Notes: generated by a model from the letters alone, not told the origin. A stretch of DNA of 64,000 nucleotides from Sterolibacterium sp. (GCA_028713555.1 JAQTOA010000002.1:62001-126000), one strand, 5' to 3'. Shown: positions 54,438 through 63,227, numbered from the stretch's first letter. Program-made: numbers and translations.

Positions 54438-56045
54438 ATGTTCGACAAACAAATCACCTTCCTCGTCGTCGACGACCTCGATGCCATGCGCCAGGTCACC
54501 TCATCCCAGTTGCGAGCACTGGGCGTCAGCAACATGGTGACCGCCAACAACGGCGCCGAGGCTTTGCGTGTGCTGAAAAATCAGCGGGTAGACGTTGTGC
54601 TTTCCGACTGGAACATGCCGGTCATGTCGGGGCTTGATTTGCTCAAGGCGGTGCGCGCCGATGCGAGTTTGTCGCGCCTGCCCTTCGTCATGATTACCGC
54701 CGAAGCCGATCGGGGGCGCGTCGCAGAGGCCATCGCCAGTGGTGTCAGCGGCCTGCTGGTCAAGCCCTACACGGCAGACAGCCTTGCCACGCGCATCAAA
54801 AAGGCACTGATATCGCAGTCGCGATCAAGCACGCCGGCGCAGAAGGAAACGGTTGCGCAGGACGAGGTCCCGCTACCGGCCGCCGCTCCTTCCGCCCCTG
54901 TCGATTTACCGCCGCAAGCCGCAAAGGAGCCGGTTCGTCCAACGATTCTGGTGGTGGACGATGCGCCCGCCAATTTGCATCTGCTCTTGCACATGTTCAA
55001 GGATGCGTATCGCGTGCGCGTTTCACAGAGCGGCGAGAAAGCCCTGGAAATCTGCCAATCGAACAACCCTCCCGATCTGGTGCTGCTCGATATCATGATG
55101 CCCGGCATGGACGGCTTCGAAGTCGCCCGGCGCATGCGCGAGCATCCGATGTCGGAAACCATTCCCGTGATCTTCGTCACCGCCATGACCGGCGAGGATG
55201 CGCGGCTCAAGGGACTGGAACTGGGCGCCGTGGATTTCGTCACCAAACCTATCGATCCCGAGGTGCTCAAGCCGCGCGTGCGCAACTTTTTGCGCTACGT
55301 CGAACTGCACAAGCAACTGCAGGCCAACTACGATGAGATGCTTGAGGCGGCGCGCTTGCGCGAGGATGTCGAACGCATCACACGCCATGACATCAAGGGA
55401 CCGCTGGCCGGAGTGATCGGGCTGGCGCAGTCTTTGGCCGACGACGATACGCTGAGCCGCAAGCAGCAGGTCGAGAAGCTGCGCATGGTGGAGGAGACCA
55501 CGTTGCAGGTGCTCAACATGATCAACCTGTCCTCGGAGCTCTTCAAGATCGAGACCGGACGCTTCAAGCTTGACGCCCAACCGGTCAAGATCGGCGACAT
55601 TATGCGCCGCATCGTCAAGATTTCGCGGGCGGCATTTGCCGAGAAGCGCACCACCATTGTCGCCGACATCTACGAGCCGGATCGCGGAACAGGACCGCAG
55701 GTGCTGGGAGATGCCATGCTGTGCTATTCCCTGTTCCAGAACCTGATCAAGAATGCCTGCGAGGCAGCGCCCGAAAATGGCCGGGTGAACGTCACCCTGA
55801 GCGATGAAACGCCGCTACGCATCGTGATCCAGAACAAGGGGGCGGTTCCAGCCGAAATTCGCGAGCGTTTCTTCGACAAGTTCGTCACGCACGACAAGCA
55901 GGGCGGGACCGGTCTCGGAACGTATTCGGCCAGATTGCTTGCTGAGGCGCAAAACGGGTCGATTGCGTTGAAGGTGTCCGATACGGAGAACCAGACCACG
56001 ATTACCGTAACCCTGCCACGCTATTCCGAAGAAGTCGGTACTTAG
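54438..56045 (+). CDS. REC-REC-histidine kinase
   Basis: 535 residues. Two tandem receivers: D57 (LSDWNMPVMSG) is CheY-like, and D218 (LLDIMMPGMDG) closely resembles the receiver of the upstream HD-GYP protein. A linker rich in Pro/Ala separates them. The kinase core has H317 in a non-standard H-box (RITRHDIKGPL) and a HATPase domain with NLIKNACEAAPENG and GGTGLGTYSARLL. Receivers at the N-terminus mean that the kinase is controlled by phosphorylation. The TTG at 54432 is an alternative start. It is the last gene of the hydrogenase-signalling series. Confidence 0.9.
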   Translation: MFDKQITFLVVDDLDAMRQVTSSQLRALGVSNMVTANNGAEALRVLKNQRVDVVLSDWNMPVMSGLDLLKAVRADASLSRLPFVMITAEADRGRVAEAIASGVSGLLVKPYTADSLATRIKKALISQSRSSTPAQKETVAQDEVPLPAAAPSAPVDLPPQAAKEPVRPTILVVDDAPANLHLLLHMFKDAYRVRVSQSGEKALEICQSNNPPDLVLLDIMMPGMDGFEVARRMREHPMSETIPVIFVTAMTGEDARLKGLELGAVDFVTKPIDPEVLKPRVRNFLRYVELHKQLQANYDEMLEAARLREDVERITRHDIKGPLAGVIGLAQSLADDDTLSRKQQVEKLRMVEETTLQVLNMINLSSELFKIETGRFKLDAQPVKIGDIMRRIVKISRAAFAEKRTTIVADIYEPDRGTGPQVLGDAMLCYSLFQNLIKNACEAAPENGRVNVTLSDETPLRIVIQNKGAVPAEIRERFFDKFVTHDKQGGTGLGTYSARLLAEAQNGSIALKVSDTENQTTITVTLPRYSEEVGT

Positions 56046-56091
56046 AGTACGACTTTCCCGGCCCTCTCGCTCCGGACAACTGGTGACTGAT

Positions 56092-56185
56092 AAATGAAAC
56101 CTGACCTGGCATACCGCTGAAACCCGCGCCAATGCTGGGTCCGGTTTTTCATCCCAACGGCATTGAAAAATGAAACCTGACCTGG
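56092..56185. repeat. 18-bp direct repeat AAATGAAACCTGACCTGG, two copies
   Basis: Exact copies at 56092-56109 and 56168-56185, with a degenerate third copy (AAATAAATCTGACCTGAG) at 56214-56231. They may be remnants of insertion-element ends or target duplications. No transposase is directly attached to them. Confidence 0.6.
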
Positions 56186-56280
56186 ATGACGCAAAACGGC
56201 AGCGCGGACTTAAAAATAAATCTGACCTGAGCTCTTTCGGGGACGTAAGCGGCGGATGCCGGGGTACTGCTCGTTGCAGG

Positions 56281-56302
56281 GGTGATACTACGCAGTTGAC
56301 CC
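56281..56302 (+). repeat. Repeat copy A of transposon-end-like sequence
   Basis: GGTGATACTACGCAGTTGACCC-type sequence. It differs from copy C by a single T-to-A change (GATAC for GTTAC) and has the same orientation as C. It lies just left of the Fic gene. A and C would be direct repeats framing 7.3 kb. Confidence 0.65.
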
Positions 56303-56492
56303 ATTGCCTTTTGCTTCAAGAGCTTGGCCTGCTCTCACATGCGAGCCTAGCTAGAAATGAGGTTGCCGTGATTGCGCGACACGGCGATGGAGCGTTACCG
56401 AAAGGGCGCGCTGCCTGGTGGCAACGTGCGACATAGCTATACGAGCCAATATCTCTCCAAAAATCGAACAGCGTTAGCTCCAGTGCATCGAG

Positions 56493-57992
56493 CTACACCG
56501 ACTTCGGGGTGAGTAATTGGAACTGCACCAGCGACCTTTCGAAAGCGTTGCAAGCTTTCATGCTGGCTATAACGGCATCAAGGTCCTCATAGTCAAAAGC
56601 GGCGGTCCAGCTCTGAATCTTCTGCATCGCCTTCACAAATGGCTGCGGGTCACCCTCTCTGGTCAGGACGCGCAGGCAATCCATATATTCCTCTCGGAAC
56701 AGTGTTGGAATGATGATGCGGCACGCGTCCACTACCGAAAGCTCTGCGTTCATGACTAGACGGGCCAGGCGACCGTTTCCGTCATTAAAGGGATGCACCT
56801 CTGAGACCAGGAACATTGCCATCAAGGCACGCGCGGATCCCGGTGGGATGGAGGCAAGTATACGGGAGCCCTCAACCAACGTGCCACGAACGAGCCGAGG
56901 TGCAACGAACTCAGTATTGCCAGCGCGGTTAGCCTTGACTTTGAACTCCCCCGGGCTGGTTTCCGGACGGGCAGCCATTTGGTCGGTGTGCCGCGCCCGT
57001 AGCTGCGCAACCACAGGCTCGCCTATAGCCAGGACTTGATTGCGCCAAGCGGGGCTCATGGCTTGCCGAAACACACCAAGGATGTCGTGCGAGTCCTTCG
57101 GTCGGTCTTCGATGGGCTTGCCTTCCAGTACAAAGGCGCGCGCCTCCTCGACCTCAAATTCGGTCCCCTCGATGAAGTTCGAGAAGTAGGATTCCAGAAA
57201 GGCAAAGTGCGTGCGCGCCTGGGGGGTGGTGGCTACCTCCGCAGGCTGCCGGAGGGGAGTTGACCGCAAGGCAACCGCCAACTTTTCGAACAGCGACAGG
57301 CGGTCAGGGTCATAGGGCAACGGCGCCGTGCGCGCCTTGCCAGCCATCGTCGTGAGATCTGATGGCCTCGACCCCAGGATGCTGCCCACCAAGGCGTCCA
57401 ACACCTTGAATTCCTTGTCGAGACTCAACTGCGGCGCCAAGGAGCGCGCGGCTTCGCGCAACCGCGACAACGACTCCCCCCCCCGGGAATCGCAAATATT
57501 GAGCAATCGCGTCTCGACAGCATCCTTGCCCACCGACTTCCTCAGCGTCCCCCGGCTTTGGGTCAGGTTCTCCAAAAGTAGGCGCGCCTCAGAGGGAAAG
57601 TACAAATCCTTGCCCTGCATCGGCATATCCCCGGTCTGCGGCGGCGCACCCTTGAGCGTCACAATGGTCAGGCCTGGTAGCTCAATCGTCCGGGGATACG
57701 TGTAGGTGAGATAGACCACGCCGGCCTCCGGCCGACCGCCATCAAAGGCAGTCCGATAACCATAGAGTGCCCCTGGCAATAGCGCGGCCAACACCCGGAT
57801 ACGATCGCGCGCGATAAGCGCCGGCCATTCTGCCGCCGGCCGACTGCTGACGATACCTTTGGCGACCTGGTGTAGTTCCCCCTTCTTAAGCCGCCGCTGA
57901 ACCGCGCGCACCTGCGCCGCGTCCAACTCAGCATACAGAAGCAGAGAGTCATCCTGAGGCGTCGGATTATTGAGGGTTATCTTTGTTGGCAT
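56493..57992 (-). CDS. Fic-domain protein with AbiEi-like N-terminal domain
   Basis: 499 residues. The N-terminal 200 or so residues resemble AbiEi-type winged-helix transcriptional regulators (RRLKKGELHQVAKGIVSSRPA, LYGYRTAFDGG). The C-terminal Fic domain has the catalytic H400-P-F-N-D-G-N-G-R motif. The autoinhibitory SNFIEG motif (S-x3-E-G) precedes it, as in class II Fic proteins. Fic enzymes AMPylate target proteins. The AbiEi-like domain suggests an autoregulated toxin-antitoxin-like unit in one chain (inference). It lies between two facing copies of the 22-bp repeat, next to a transposon. Confidence 0.85.
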   Translation of the reverse strand: MPTKITLNNPTPQDDSLLLYAELDAAQVRAVQRRLKKGELHQVAKGIVSSRPAAEWPALIARDRIRVLAALLPGALYGYRTAFDGGRPEAGVVYLTYTYPRTIELPGLTIVTLKGAPPQTGDMPMQGKDLYFPSEARLLLENLTQSRGTLRKSVGKDAVETRLLNICDSRGGESLSRLREAARSLAPQLSLDKEFKVLDALVGSILGSRPSDLTTMAGKARTAPLPYDPDRLSLFEKLAVALRSTPLRQPAEVATTPQARTHFAFLESYFSNFIEGTEFEVEEARAFVLEGKPIEDRPKDSHDILGVFRQAMSPAWRNQVLAIGEPVVAQLRARHTDQMAARPETSPGEFKVKANRAGNTEFVAPRLVRGTLVEGSRILASIPPGSARALMAMFLVSEVHPFNDGNGRLARLVMNAELSVVDACRIIIPTLFREEYMDCLRVLTREGDPQPFVKAMQKIQSWTAAFDYEDLDAVIASMKACNAFERSLVQFQLLTPKSV

Positions 57993-58008
57993 AGCGAGTT
58001 TGTCGCAT

Positions 58009-58023
58009 TATTGATATGCAATA
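58009..58023. promoter_or_regulatory. Palindrome just upstream of the Fic start (putative operator)
   Basis: TATTG (58009-58013) and CAATA (58019-58023) around ATATG, 17-31 bp upstream of the Fic ATG in a very AT-rich promoter region. It is a candidate binding site for the protein's own AbiEi-like domain. Confidence 0.35.
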
Positions 58024-58267
58024 GTATATCATTGTCGCGTATTTGATGTATATAGTAAGCTGCGTGCCCACTAATACTCCAACTTCACTCGCCTTTTTGG
58101 CGTCGTATTTTTGATGTCCAACATTCTCTTCGACTGAGAATTGTCGTTGTTTAGGAAGTTAACTGGGGCCTGGTGTCATCTTTTTGATAGCTAACTTGGG
58201 CGGACGCTCTGCCGGACCTCACGTTGACGCATCCTTGGTGGGAGACGTTAGCACATCCGTCATGAAG

Positions 58268-58300
58268 AAACCGGGCTTACCTTGTCAGGAAGCCCGGTTT
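58268..58300 (-). terminator. Strong hairpin downstream of the transposition operon
   Basis: Perfect 11-bp arms AAACCGGGCTT (58268-58278) and AAGCCCGGTTT (58290-58300). Read on the minus strand the hairpin ends GGTTTCTTC, a short T-rich tail, 52 bp after the stop of the 344-residue gene, so it fits an intrinsic terminator for that operon. It lies one base outside repeat copy B. Confidence 0.6.
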
Positions 58301-58301
58301 G

Positions 58302-58323
58302 GGGTCAACTGCGTAGTAACACC
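58302..58323 (-). repeat. Repeat copy B (inverted relative to A and C)
   Basis: The complement reads GGTGTTACTACGCAGTTGACCC-type sequence, identical over 22 bp to copy C but inverted. B and C therefore form terminal inverted repeats enclosing 58302-63612, which holds the transposition genes. Confidence 0.7.
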
Positions 58324-58351
58324 CCGTTGCAGCACGATTCCAGAATTATGG

Positions 58352-59386
58352 CTACGACATTTCCATCGTTGGGGCTCGAAGTTCTTGCAGTAACCCCAGC
58401 AGCTTTGGCCAGCGGCCATCCTTTAGCATCTGACGGTGGGTGGCGGTCAATATGCTCGTATTGGTTCCTCCAGCGGGTGCATCCCCCCAAGAGATACCAC
58501 GGCCAAACTTTTCAAGAATGCAGTCAATAACCGTCTTGGGGCTATGTCGCGATGAGGCCTTCTTGACGACAACATCCCGTACAAGGCCCCATTCCTTCTC
58601 GGACATTGCCCATATACCATTGCGGCTCGGCACATCCGCTTTTATCGGCGGTTTCGCGCGACCATGCCCAGCATGAAAAGCGTTTTGATGAAAGACAATC
58701 GTCCTGGCGTGATTTTCTGCAAAAGCATACGGATCATCCTCTGCGTCCAATACAGTAATTGTGATATCCGTTACCAGTTCATAGTTGCTGAAGGGAAGCA
58801 CTCTCATAACCATGCTGACCGTAGCCTTGGGTAGCAGAATACCAAGCTGGCCTTCTCTCGCCGCTAGTATCACACTGTCCCACATTCGTCTTGCTGATGG
58901 AAAGCAATGCATCCAGGACAATGGCTGGAGCAAGGCCGGAGTTCTTTCCTTTTGGCTGCCGAGCATGGAACTGGCTGACCGGAAGAAAGCGACGGGAGGT
59001 CCTTCGCTATCTTTCATCGGGAAACACAGGTCATCCAGGCCCTGCGGCCGAAATAAATACGGAGAAATTTTCCGGAATGGTCTAAACAAAGCGGCCATTA
59101 GCACACTTGCCGGTATCAGAAATACTTGGTTGTCGGCCTCCACCTGGAAAACGGCCTGCATGTTTTCTGGCCGAACCTTGAAATCCAGCGCCTCGAAAAA
59201 CGGCTCCGCAGGCCCAGCCATCCAAGTGCTAAAGCAAGTAGTGATGCGTTTTCGCCGCACACCTGGGGCTGTCAATGCAATATCGTGCAGTGCCGAGACT
59301 GGCCGCCACTCACGATTCCCGTTCTCATCAATAACTGTAGCCCCATATGCCGAGCCTTCTCGACCAATCCCTTCGATCCAAAGCAT
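58352..59386 (-). CDS. Transposon accessory protein, possibly TnsE-like
   Basis: 344 residues, not securely recognised. The middle of the N-terminal half (FLIPASVLMAALFRPFRKISPYLFRPQGLDDLC) recalls the IP…ELARSLF…YFCR segment of Tn7 TnsE, which directs transposition to replication structures. The overall length (TnsE is about 540) and other regions do not obviously match. The position as the last gene of a TnsBC-TniQ operon also fits a target-selection or cargo role. The start is the TTG or ATG near 59386; 80 bp separate it from the tniQ stop. Confidence 0.5.
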   Translation of the reverse strand: MLWIEGIGREGSAYGATVIDENGNREWRPVSALHDIALTAPGVRRKRITTCFSTWMAGPAEPFFEALDFKVRPENMQAVFQVEADNQVFLIPASVLMAALFRPFRKISPYLFRPQGLDDLCFPMKDSEGPPVAFFRSASSMLGSQKERTPALLQPLSWMHCFPSARRMWDSVILAAREGQLGILLPKATVSMVMRVLPFSNYELVTDITITVLDAEDDPYAFAENHARTIVFHQNAFHAGHGRAKPPIKADVPSRNGIWAMSEKEWGLVRDVVVKKASSRHSPKTVIDCILEKFGRGISWGDAPAGGTNTSILTATHRQMLKDGRWPKLLGLLQELRAPTMEMS

Positions 59387-59466
59387 TCGCGTTCCCCAGA
59401 AGTTGCCGGGTCATATAGCGAACTTTTTCCAGGGTTCATGGGAATTAGTGAATTAGATTACTCGCG

Positions 59467-60672
59467 TTAGCGCGTACTGTCGGTGGCGTTCTCGCCGGGA
59501 TTTCCGTCTGGATCGTAAATAATCAGCAGGTCAGGAAAGTGTTGTTTGACGATTGGCCGGTACCGATCGGTGCCCAAAAACGGAACCCATCGGGTCTCGC
59601 GCCGTTTCTTGGAAAACGGAGAACACCGAAACCACCAAATCAGCGCACCAACGAGCGGCGGTTGGCCCCGGCGGCGCCGGCGATACCTGGGTGGGCAACC
59701 AGCTGCTTCGAGCATGTCGTGCACGGTCATTGGTTTCTGCTTGCCCGCCCTGCGGAGGAATTTGTGCAAGCCAGATACTGCAATTCGGTGCAGTTCTTCT
59801 TCCGATGTCATCTCGACGACGCCGGTTTCCTGGACAACGCGCAGGAGTATCTGCCTTGCAGTCAAGCCATCTAACACTGACTTCCCGGATGTGTCCTGCC
59901 AGTCTCGACCACGACCCGGCAAAAGGCATCCAACGTAAGCCGAGTAACGCTTTCCGAGGGCTGAGACCATCCCCTTGGTAATCACTCGATTTTGTAGATC
60001 CTCAATCTGAGGGATGCCTCCTTGGTTGGCCAGCAGTTCGTGGCTATATGCCAGGGCCTCGACGGCCAACTGGCTAACTCGCTTCTGAGTTGAATAGGAG
60101 GCGTCCATATTTATCAGCATGCCCGCAGAATCACCCGGCATCGCCAACCCTATTGAAGGCGTAATTACCGCATCCCCCGATAACCTGGCAGCCCTTTGAC
60201 TGACGACCTTCAGGGGCTCGTCGTGCGCTGCACATATCAGCACCCCCGGCAACAAGTGAACTCTATGCCAGTAATCTTCACCGTATTTTTCCACATCGGC
60301 AGCGGCGCACTTGTTGCAATAGCGTCGGTCAATTCGGCCGATGCTGGGAAGCAGATGGGACTCAGCTACCGCCGGTTCAACGTAGCTGAGTGCCATCGTC
60401 TCCAAAGCCTGGGCTTTGGCAGCAGACATGCCACTCACCAGATACGGGAACAAGGTGTGTTCCCAAAGTAGGCGAGGTCTGCCAAGGCCCGTCAACTCCG
60501 ATACATGACAAACCAGGTACTGGATGGCACTAATGGTGTTGACGTCATAATTTCCGAAATACCAGAAGAGGAATCCTGGCAAGGATAATCCAACGTGTCG
60601 GTACGCCCGTGCTATGACGCTACCAAGTTCCTCATCCGGGTATGGCCGGGTGAAGTAGTACCGTTTGACCAT
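59467..60672 (-). CDS. tniQ: TniQ/TnsD-family target-selection protein
   Basis: 401 residues from the ATG at 60672, 4 bp after the tnsC stop. The N-terminal TniQ domain starts RPYPDEELGSVIARAYRHVGLSLPGFL. A zinc-finger region follows with YCNKCAAADVEKYGEDYWHRVHLLPGVLICAAHDEPL (CxxC…H…CxxH), the family signature. TniQ/TnsD proteins bind the attachment site and recruit TnsC. The C-terminal half has an HTH-like segment and a basic PRYRRRRRGQPP stretch. The target site is unknown. Confidence 0.85.
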   Translation of the reverse strand: MVKRYYFTRPYPDEELGSVIARAYRHVGLSLPGFLFWYFGNYDVNTISAIQYLVCHVSELTGLGRPRLLWEHTLFPYLVSGMSAAKAQALETMALSYVEPAVAESHLLPSIGRIDRRYCNKCAAADVEKYGEDYWHRVHLLPGVLICAAHDEPLKVVSQRAARLSGDAVITPSIGLAMPGDSAGMLINMDASYSTQKRVSQLAVEALAYSHELLANQGGIPQIEDLQNRVITKGMVSALGKRYSAYVGCLLPGRGRDWQDTSGKSVLDGLTARQILLRVVQETGVVEMTSEEELHRIAVSGLHKFLRRAGKQKPMTVHDMLEAAGCPPRYRRRRRGQPPLVGALIWWFRCSPFSKKRRETRWVPFLGTDRYRPIVKQHFPDLLIIYDPDGNPGENATDSTR

Positions 60673-60676
60673 TGGG

Positions 60677-62296
60677 CTAGACCGCCAGCAAACGCTCCAC
60701 ATCTGCGACCATCCCCAGCTTTGAAAGTCGCTCGAATACTGTGACCCCCGGTGTTCCTTGCAATGCGTTTCGATAGTCGCCCTGCAGGTATGTGACTGGC
60801 GTCGGGGGTACTGACGTCTGGCCGCGTTTTTTGGCCTTTGCCTTGGGTCCTGATGTGGAGTTGGTCAGCGCTTGCCGTACCCCTTCAATGGCGTTATTGG
60901 CTGTTCCACCTGCGGCAACACTTTCTGCGAGGTCCGCAGCCTGCTCCGTGTCGAAGCCGACTTTCTCCAGGGCTGAAGCCACCATCGGAACAAACTGCTC
61001 GCTCTCCGGCCGTACCGAAGCCCCCTGCACCCGCCGCCCGGAATATGCTCGTTGCACGTTGCTTATGACCTGCTCCAGATTCATCGGTGCAAGGTCATCA
61101 CAGGCCTGGAGCGCATCAAGGTCCTGCCGGCGAATCGCGTCAATCATCGGTGCAACCATGGACAACTCTCGCCCGGCCACATCCGCGATAAGCTGCCCGG
61201 TGATCGTCTCCGTGCCATCCATCATTGCGCGCACCTGGCAGGCCACAAACAGCTTGATGGCAATGTCGACGATCCCCTGGGAATAGTGGTACAGCAGGTC
61301 CGTCAAGAACGGCGATTCCTCCACAGGAACTTTGGGCCACTGAAAGCGCCACAAGATGCTGACAAAGTCCTCCCATTCGTCGGGATGCTTTGGCGAGCCT
61401 TTGGTAAACCGATCCCAGTAGGACAGCCCTTGACCTATGGAACGACGAGCCTGCCTAAAGTCAAGTGACAGGACTCGCCGCGCTTTGTTCGTGCCGACAA
61501 ACAGGATAGGAACCCCAAGTTCGTTGGAAGCGGAAACCAGCAGCGTCATCAGGGACTGGCGATTCTTCGGCGAGTTTTCAAGGTTCTGAATCTCGTCCAT
61601 AACCAATAGCCCCACGTAATGCATGTGAAGCACACGCGCCGCGTGGTTCATCAGTGTTTCGGCGCCAGTGCGGCTGCCCTCACCATATTGGGACGTATAG
61701 TTGGCTTCCGGCAGCAACATGTCCGTCTTACGGAAAATCGATTGTGCCAACCCTTTGACGCTGGCTCCATCATAGGGCGTCTCGATATGCAGATAGGGAA
61801 TCTGGTAGATACCGAACCCAGGATGAAAGATAACCTCGGGCACTCGTGACTGTAGCCGGCGAATTGTTGTAGTTTTTCCCATGCCAGGTAGGCCGATGAG
61901 CGATGCTGAGAGTTGTGCTGTAATCTGACCTGGCGATACTGCGAACGACTGACCCTGCTTTTGCTGCTCATAAAGCTTCTTGAAAACTTTGTGGGAAGCA
62001 GCAGAGCGAGGAGTACGGCCGACATATCCCTGGCGCCGCAATGTGTCCAGCCCTTGCGCCAGTTGCAGGTGCCGCGGCAGGGGAACCATGAAATTGGCGA
62101 GTTGCGCCACCATCTGTAGGCGTTCGTGAACCGGCCACTCGCGTTGCCCGGCATCAAAATTTGGCAGGCACATGAGGGCCTCCACCAGAGCATCGTCGTC
62201 CAGCGCAGGCGGCAGGGCTTCGATGAACGGGTTGCCCTGATACTGAGGTATGCGCTGCTCGGAATATACGGCTTCGACGATGTGATTATTTTCCAT
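60677..62296 (-). CDS. tnsC: TnsC/TniB-type AAA ATPase
   Basis: 539 residues. Walker A is GLPGMGKTT at 135-143, Walker B is LLVMDEIQNL at about 225-234, and the sensor 1 region is ILFVGTNKARRVL. HIETPYDGASVKGLAQSIFRKTD is typical of TnsC. It is the ATP-dependent regulator that links target-selection proteins to the transposase. An extra C-terminal 100-residue region ends in a basic KAKKRGQT stretch. Its start is 10 bp before the TnsB fragment stop, so the genes overlap. Confidence 0.88.
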   Translation of the reverse strand: MENNHIVEAVYSEQRIPQYQGNPFIEALPPALDDDALVEALMCLPNFDAGQREWPVHERLQMVAQLANFMVPLPRHLQLAQGLDTLRRQGYVGRTPRSAASHKVFKKLYEQQKQGQSFAVSPGQITAQLSASLIGLPGMGKTTTIRRLQSRVPEVIFHPGFGIYQIPYLHIETPYDGASVKGLAQSIFRKTDMLLPEANYTSQYGEGSRTGAETLMNHAARVLHMHYVGLLVMDEIQNLENSPKNRQSLMTLLVSASNELGVPILFVGTNKARRVLSLDFRQARRSIGQGLSYWDRFTKGSPKHPDEWEDFVSILWRFQWPKVPVEESPFLTDLLYHYSQGIVDIAIKLFVACQVRAMMDGTETITGQLIADVAGRELSMVAPMIDAIRRQDLDALQACDDLAPMNLEQVISNVQRAYSGRRVQGASVRPESEQFVPMVASALEKVGFDTEQAADLAESVAAGGTANNAIEGVRQALTNSTSGPKAKAKKRGQTSVPPTPVTYLQGDYRNALQGTPGVTVFERLSKLGMVADVERLLAV

Positions 62297-63227
62297 TCAG
62301 GATCTCCAGGTATTTTTGCCGACGACGGTCATCCTTTGCTGCTGCAGGAGGAGTGGCGGCGACGGATTCGTCTTCTGGCTGGGGCACCGACGCCTTGTTG
62401 GGAATTAGCGGAATGACCTCAGCCGACTGCGCGCTCTTTGGCACTGGCCCGGGAATGCGGGCCTCACGTTGGCGCTGAAGACGCCGCTCCTCCAGCCGGT
62501 CATCAGCGATGTCCTTCTTTCGTCCCTTACGCGACAAACCCTTCGACTGTTCTTTCGTCTGAGTACGCGCTTGTTTGGCGATAGGGTCGATAATCTTGTG
62601 AAATTCAAACTTCTGTTGATAATCCAAGGAGCGACCTTCCTGCCGCAGCATCTCCCGTTGGTACTCGATGGCTTCAACCTCCTGGAAGGATAGGCCGCGA
62701 TAGTCGGAGCACCGGTCCAGAAGACTGGCCACGAAGAATAAGGTTGGGTTTCGGTCGTCATGGATATAGATGGTGTCCACCAGACGTCTATCGTAAGAAA
62801 CCGTTACCTTGAAGCTACCGCGGCCTGCGGCTACCATCCATCCGCGCTCCATGGCTTCCGCACAAGAGTAGAAGCAGTGATCCAGCCGGATACCTTCTCG
62901 GGTTACCGTCGCTTTGTCCCTCGGAAGTAACGAGAAACGAACCCGCTCCTCCGAAATACGCGACAGGGTTCCGGCCCGTTCCCGAATCTCCAGGTTCCAG
63001 ATATCACGCGGAATCGGCTGAAGACCGCTCAAGCCATATTTCGCTGGCCAGATATAACCATCCCGGGGTGTCCGGTTGAAACGAATGATTGCGGCGAGCA
63101 TCATCATTCGCTCGATCTTGTCTTCCGACCATTGCCGTTTCCCTCGCATATACTGTCCCCAGGTAGCTATACACTTTCTACCGCGCCGAAACTTAGACGC
63201 GTGGGACAACTTAGGTAACATGAACAC
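62286..63227 (-). pseudogene. N-terminally truncated TnsB/TniA transposase (Mu-type C-terminal part only)
   Basis: 313 codons open from an ATG at 63227. Residues 45-190 match the post-catalytic and Mu-transposase C-terminal barrel region of TnsB (LQPIPRDIWNLEIRERAGTLSRISEERVRFSLLPRDKATVTREGIRLDHCFYSCAEA). The RNase-H-like domain with the DDE triad should precede this but is absent. The DNA upstream is occupied by the small DUF6471 gene. The C-terminal tail (basic, QTKEQSKGLSRKGRKK) would contact TnsC. Full TnsB is about 700 residues, so roughly half is missing. Confidence 0.75.

Larger units (their letters stand above)
56046..56492. other. Repeat-rich non-coding stretch left of the Fic gene
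   Basis: 447 bp. It contains an 18-bp direct repeat, a degenerate third copy, and one copy of the 22-bp transposon-end-like repeat at 56281-56302, all listed separately. No gene is supported; an 88-codon open frame lies over the repeats. It looks like scar tissue from several past insertions. Confidence 0.6.
57993..58351. other. AT-rich intergenic region upstream of the Fic gene
   Basis: 359 bp. It contains the Fic promoter region with a palindrome at 58009-58023, a strong terminator-like hairpin at 58268-58300 and repeat copy B at 58302-58323. The AT content is much higher than in the surrounding genes. No gene is supported. Confidence 0.6.
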
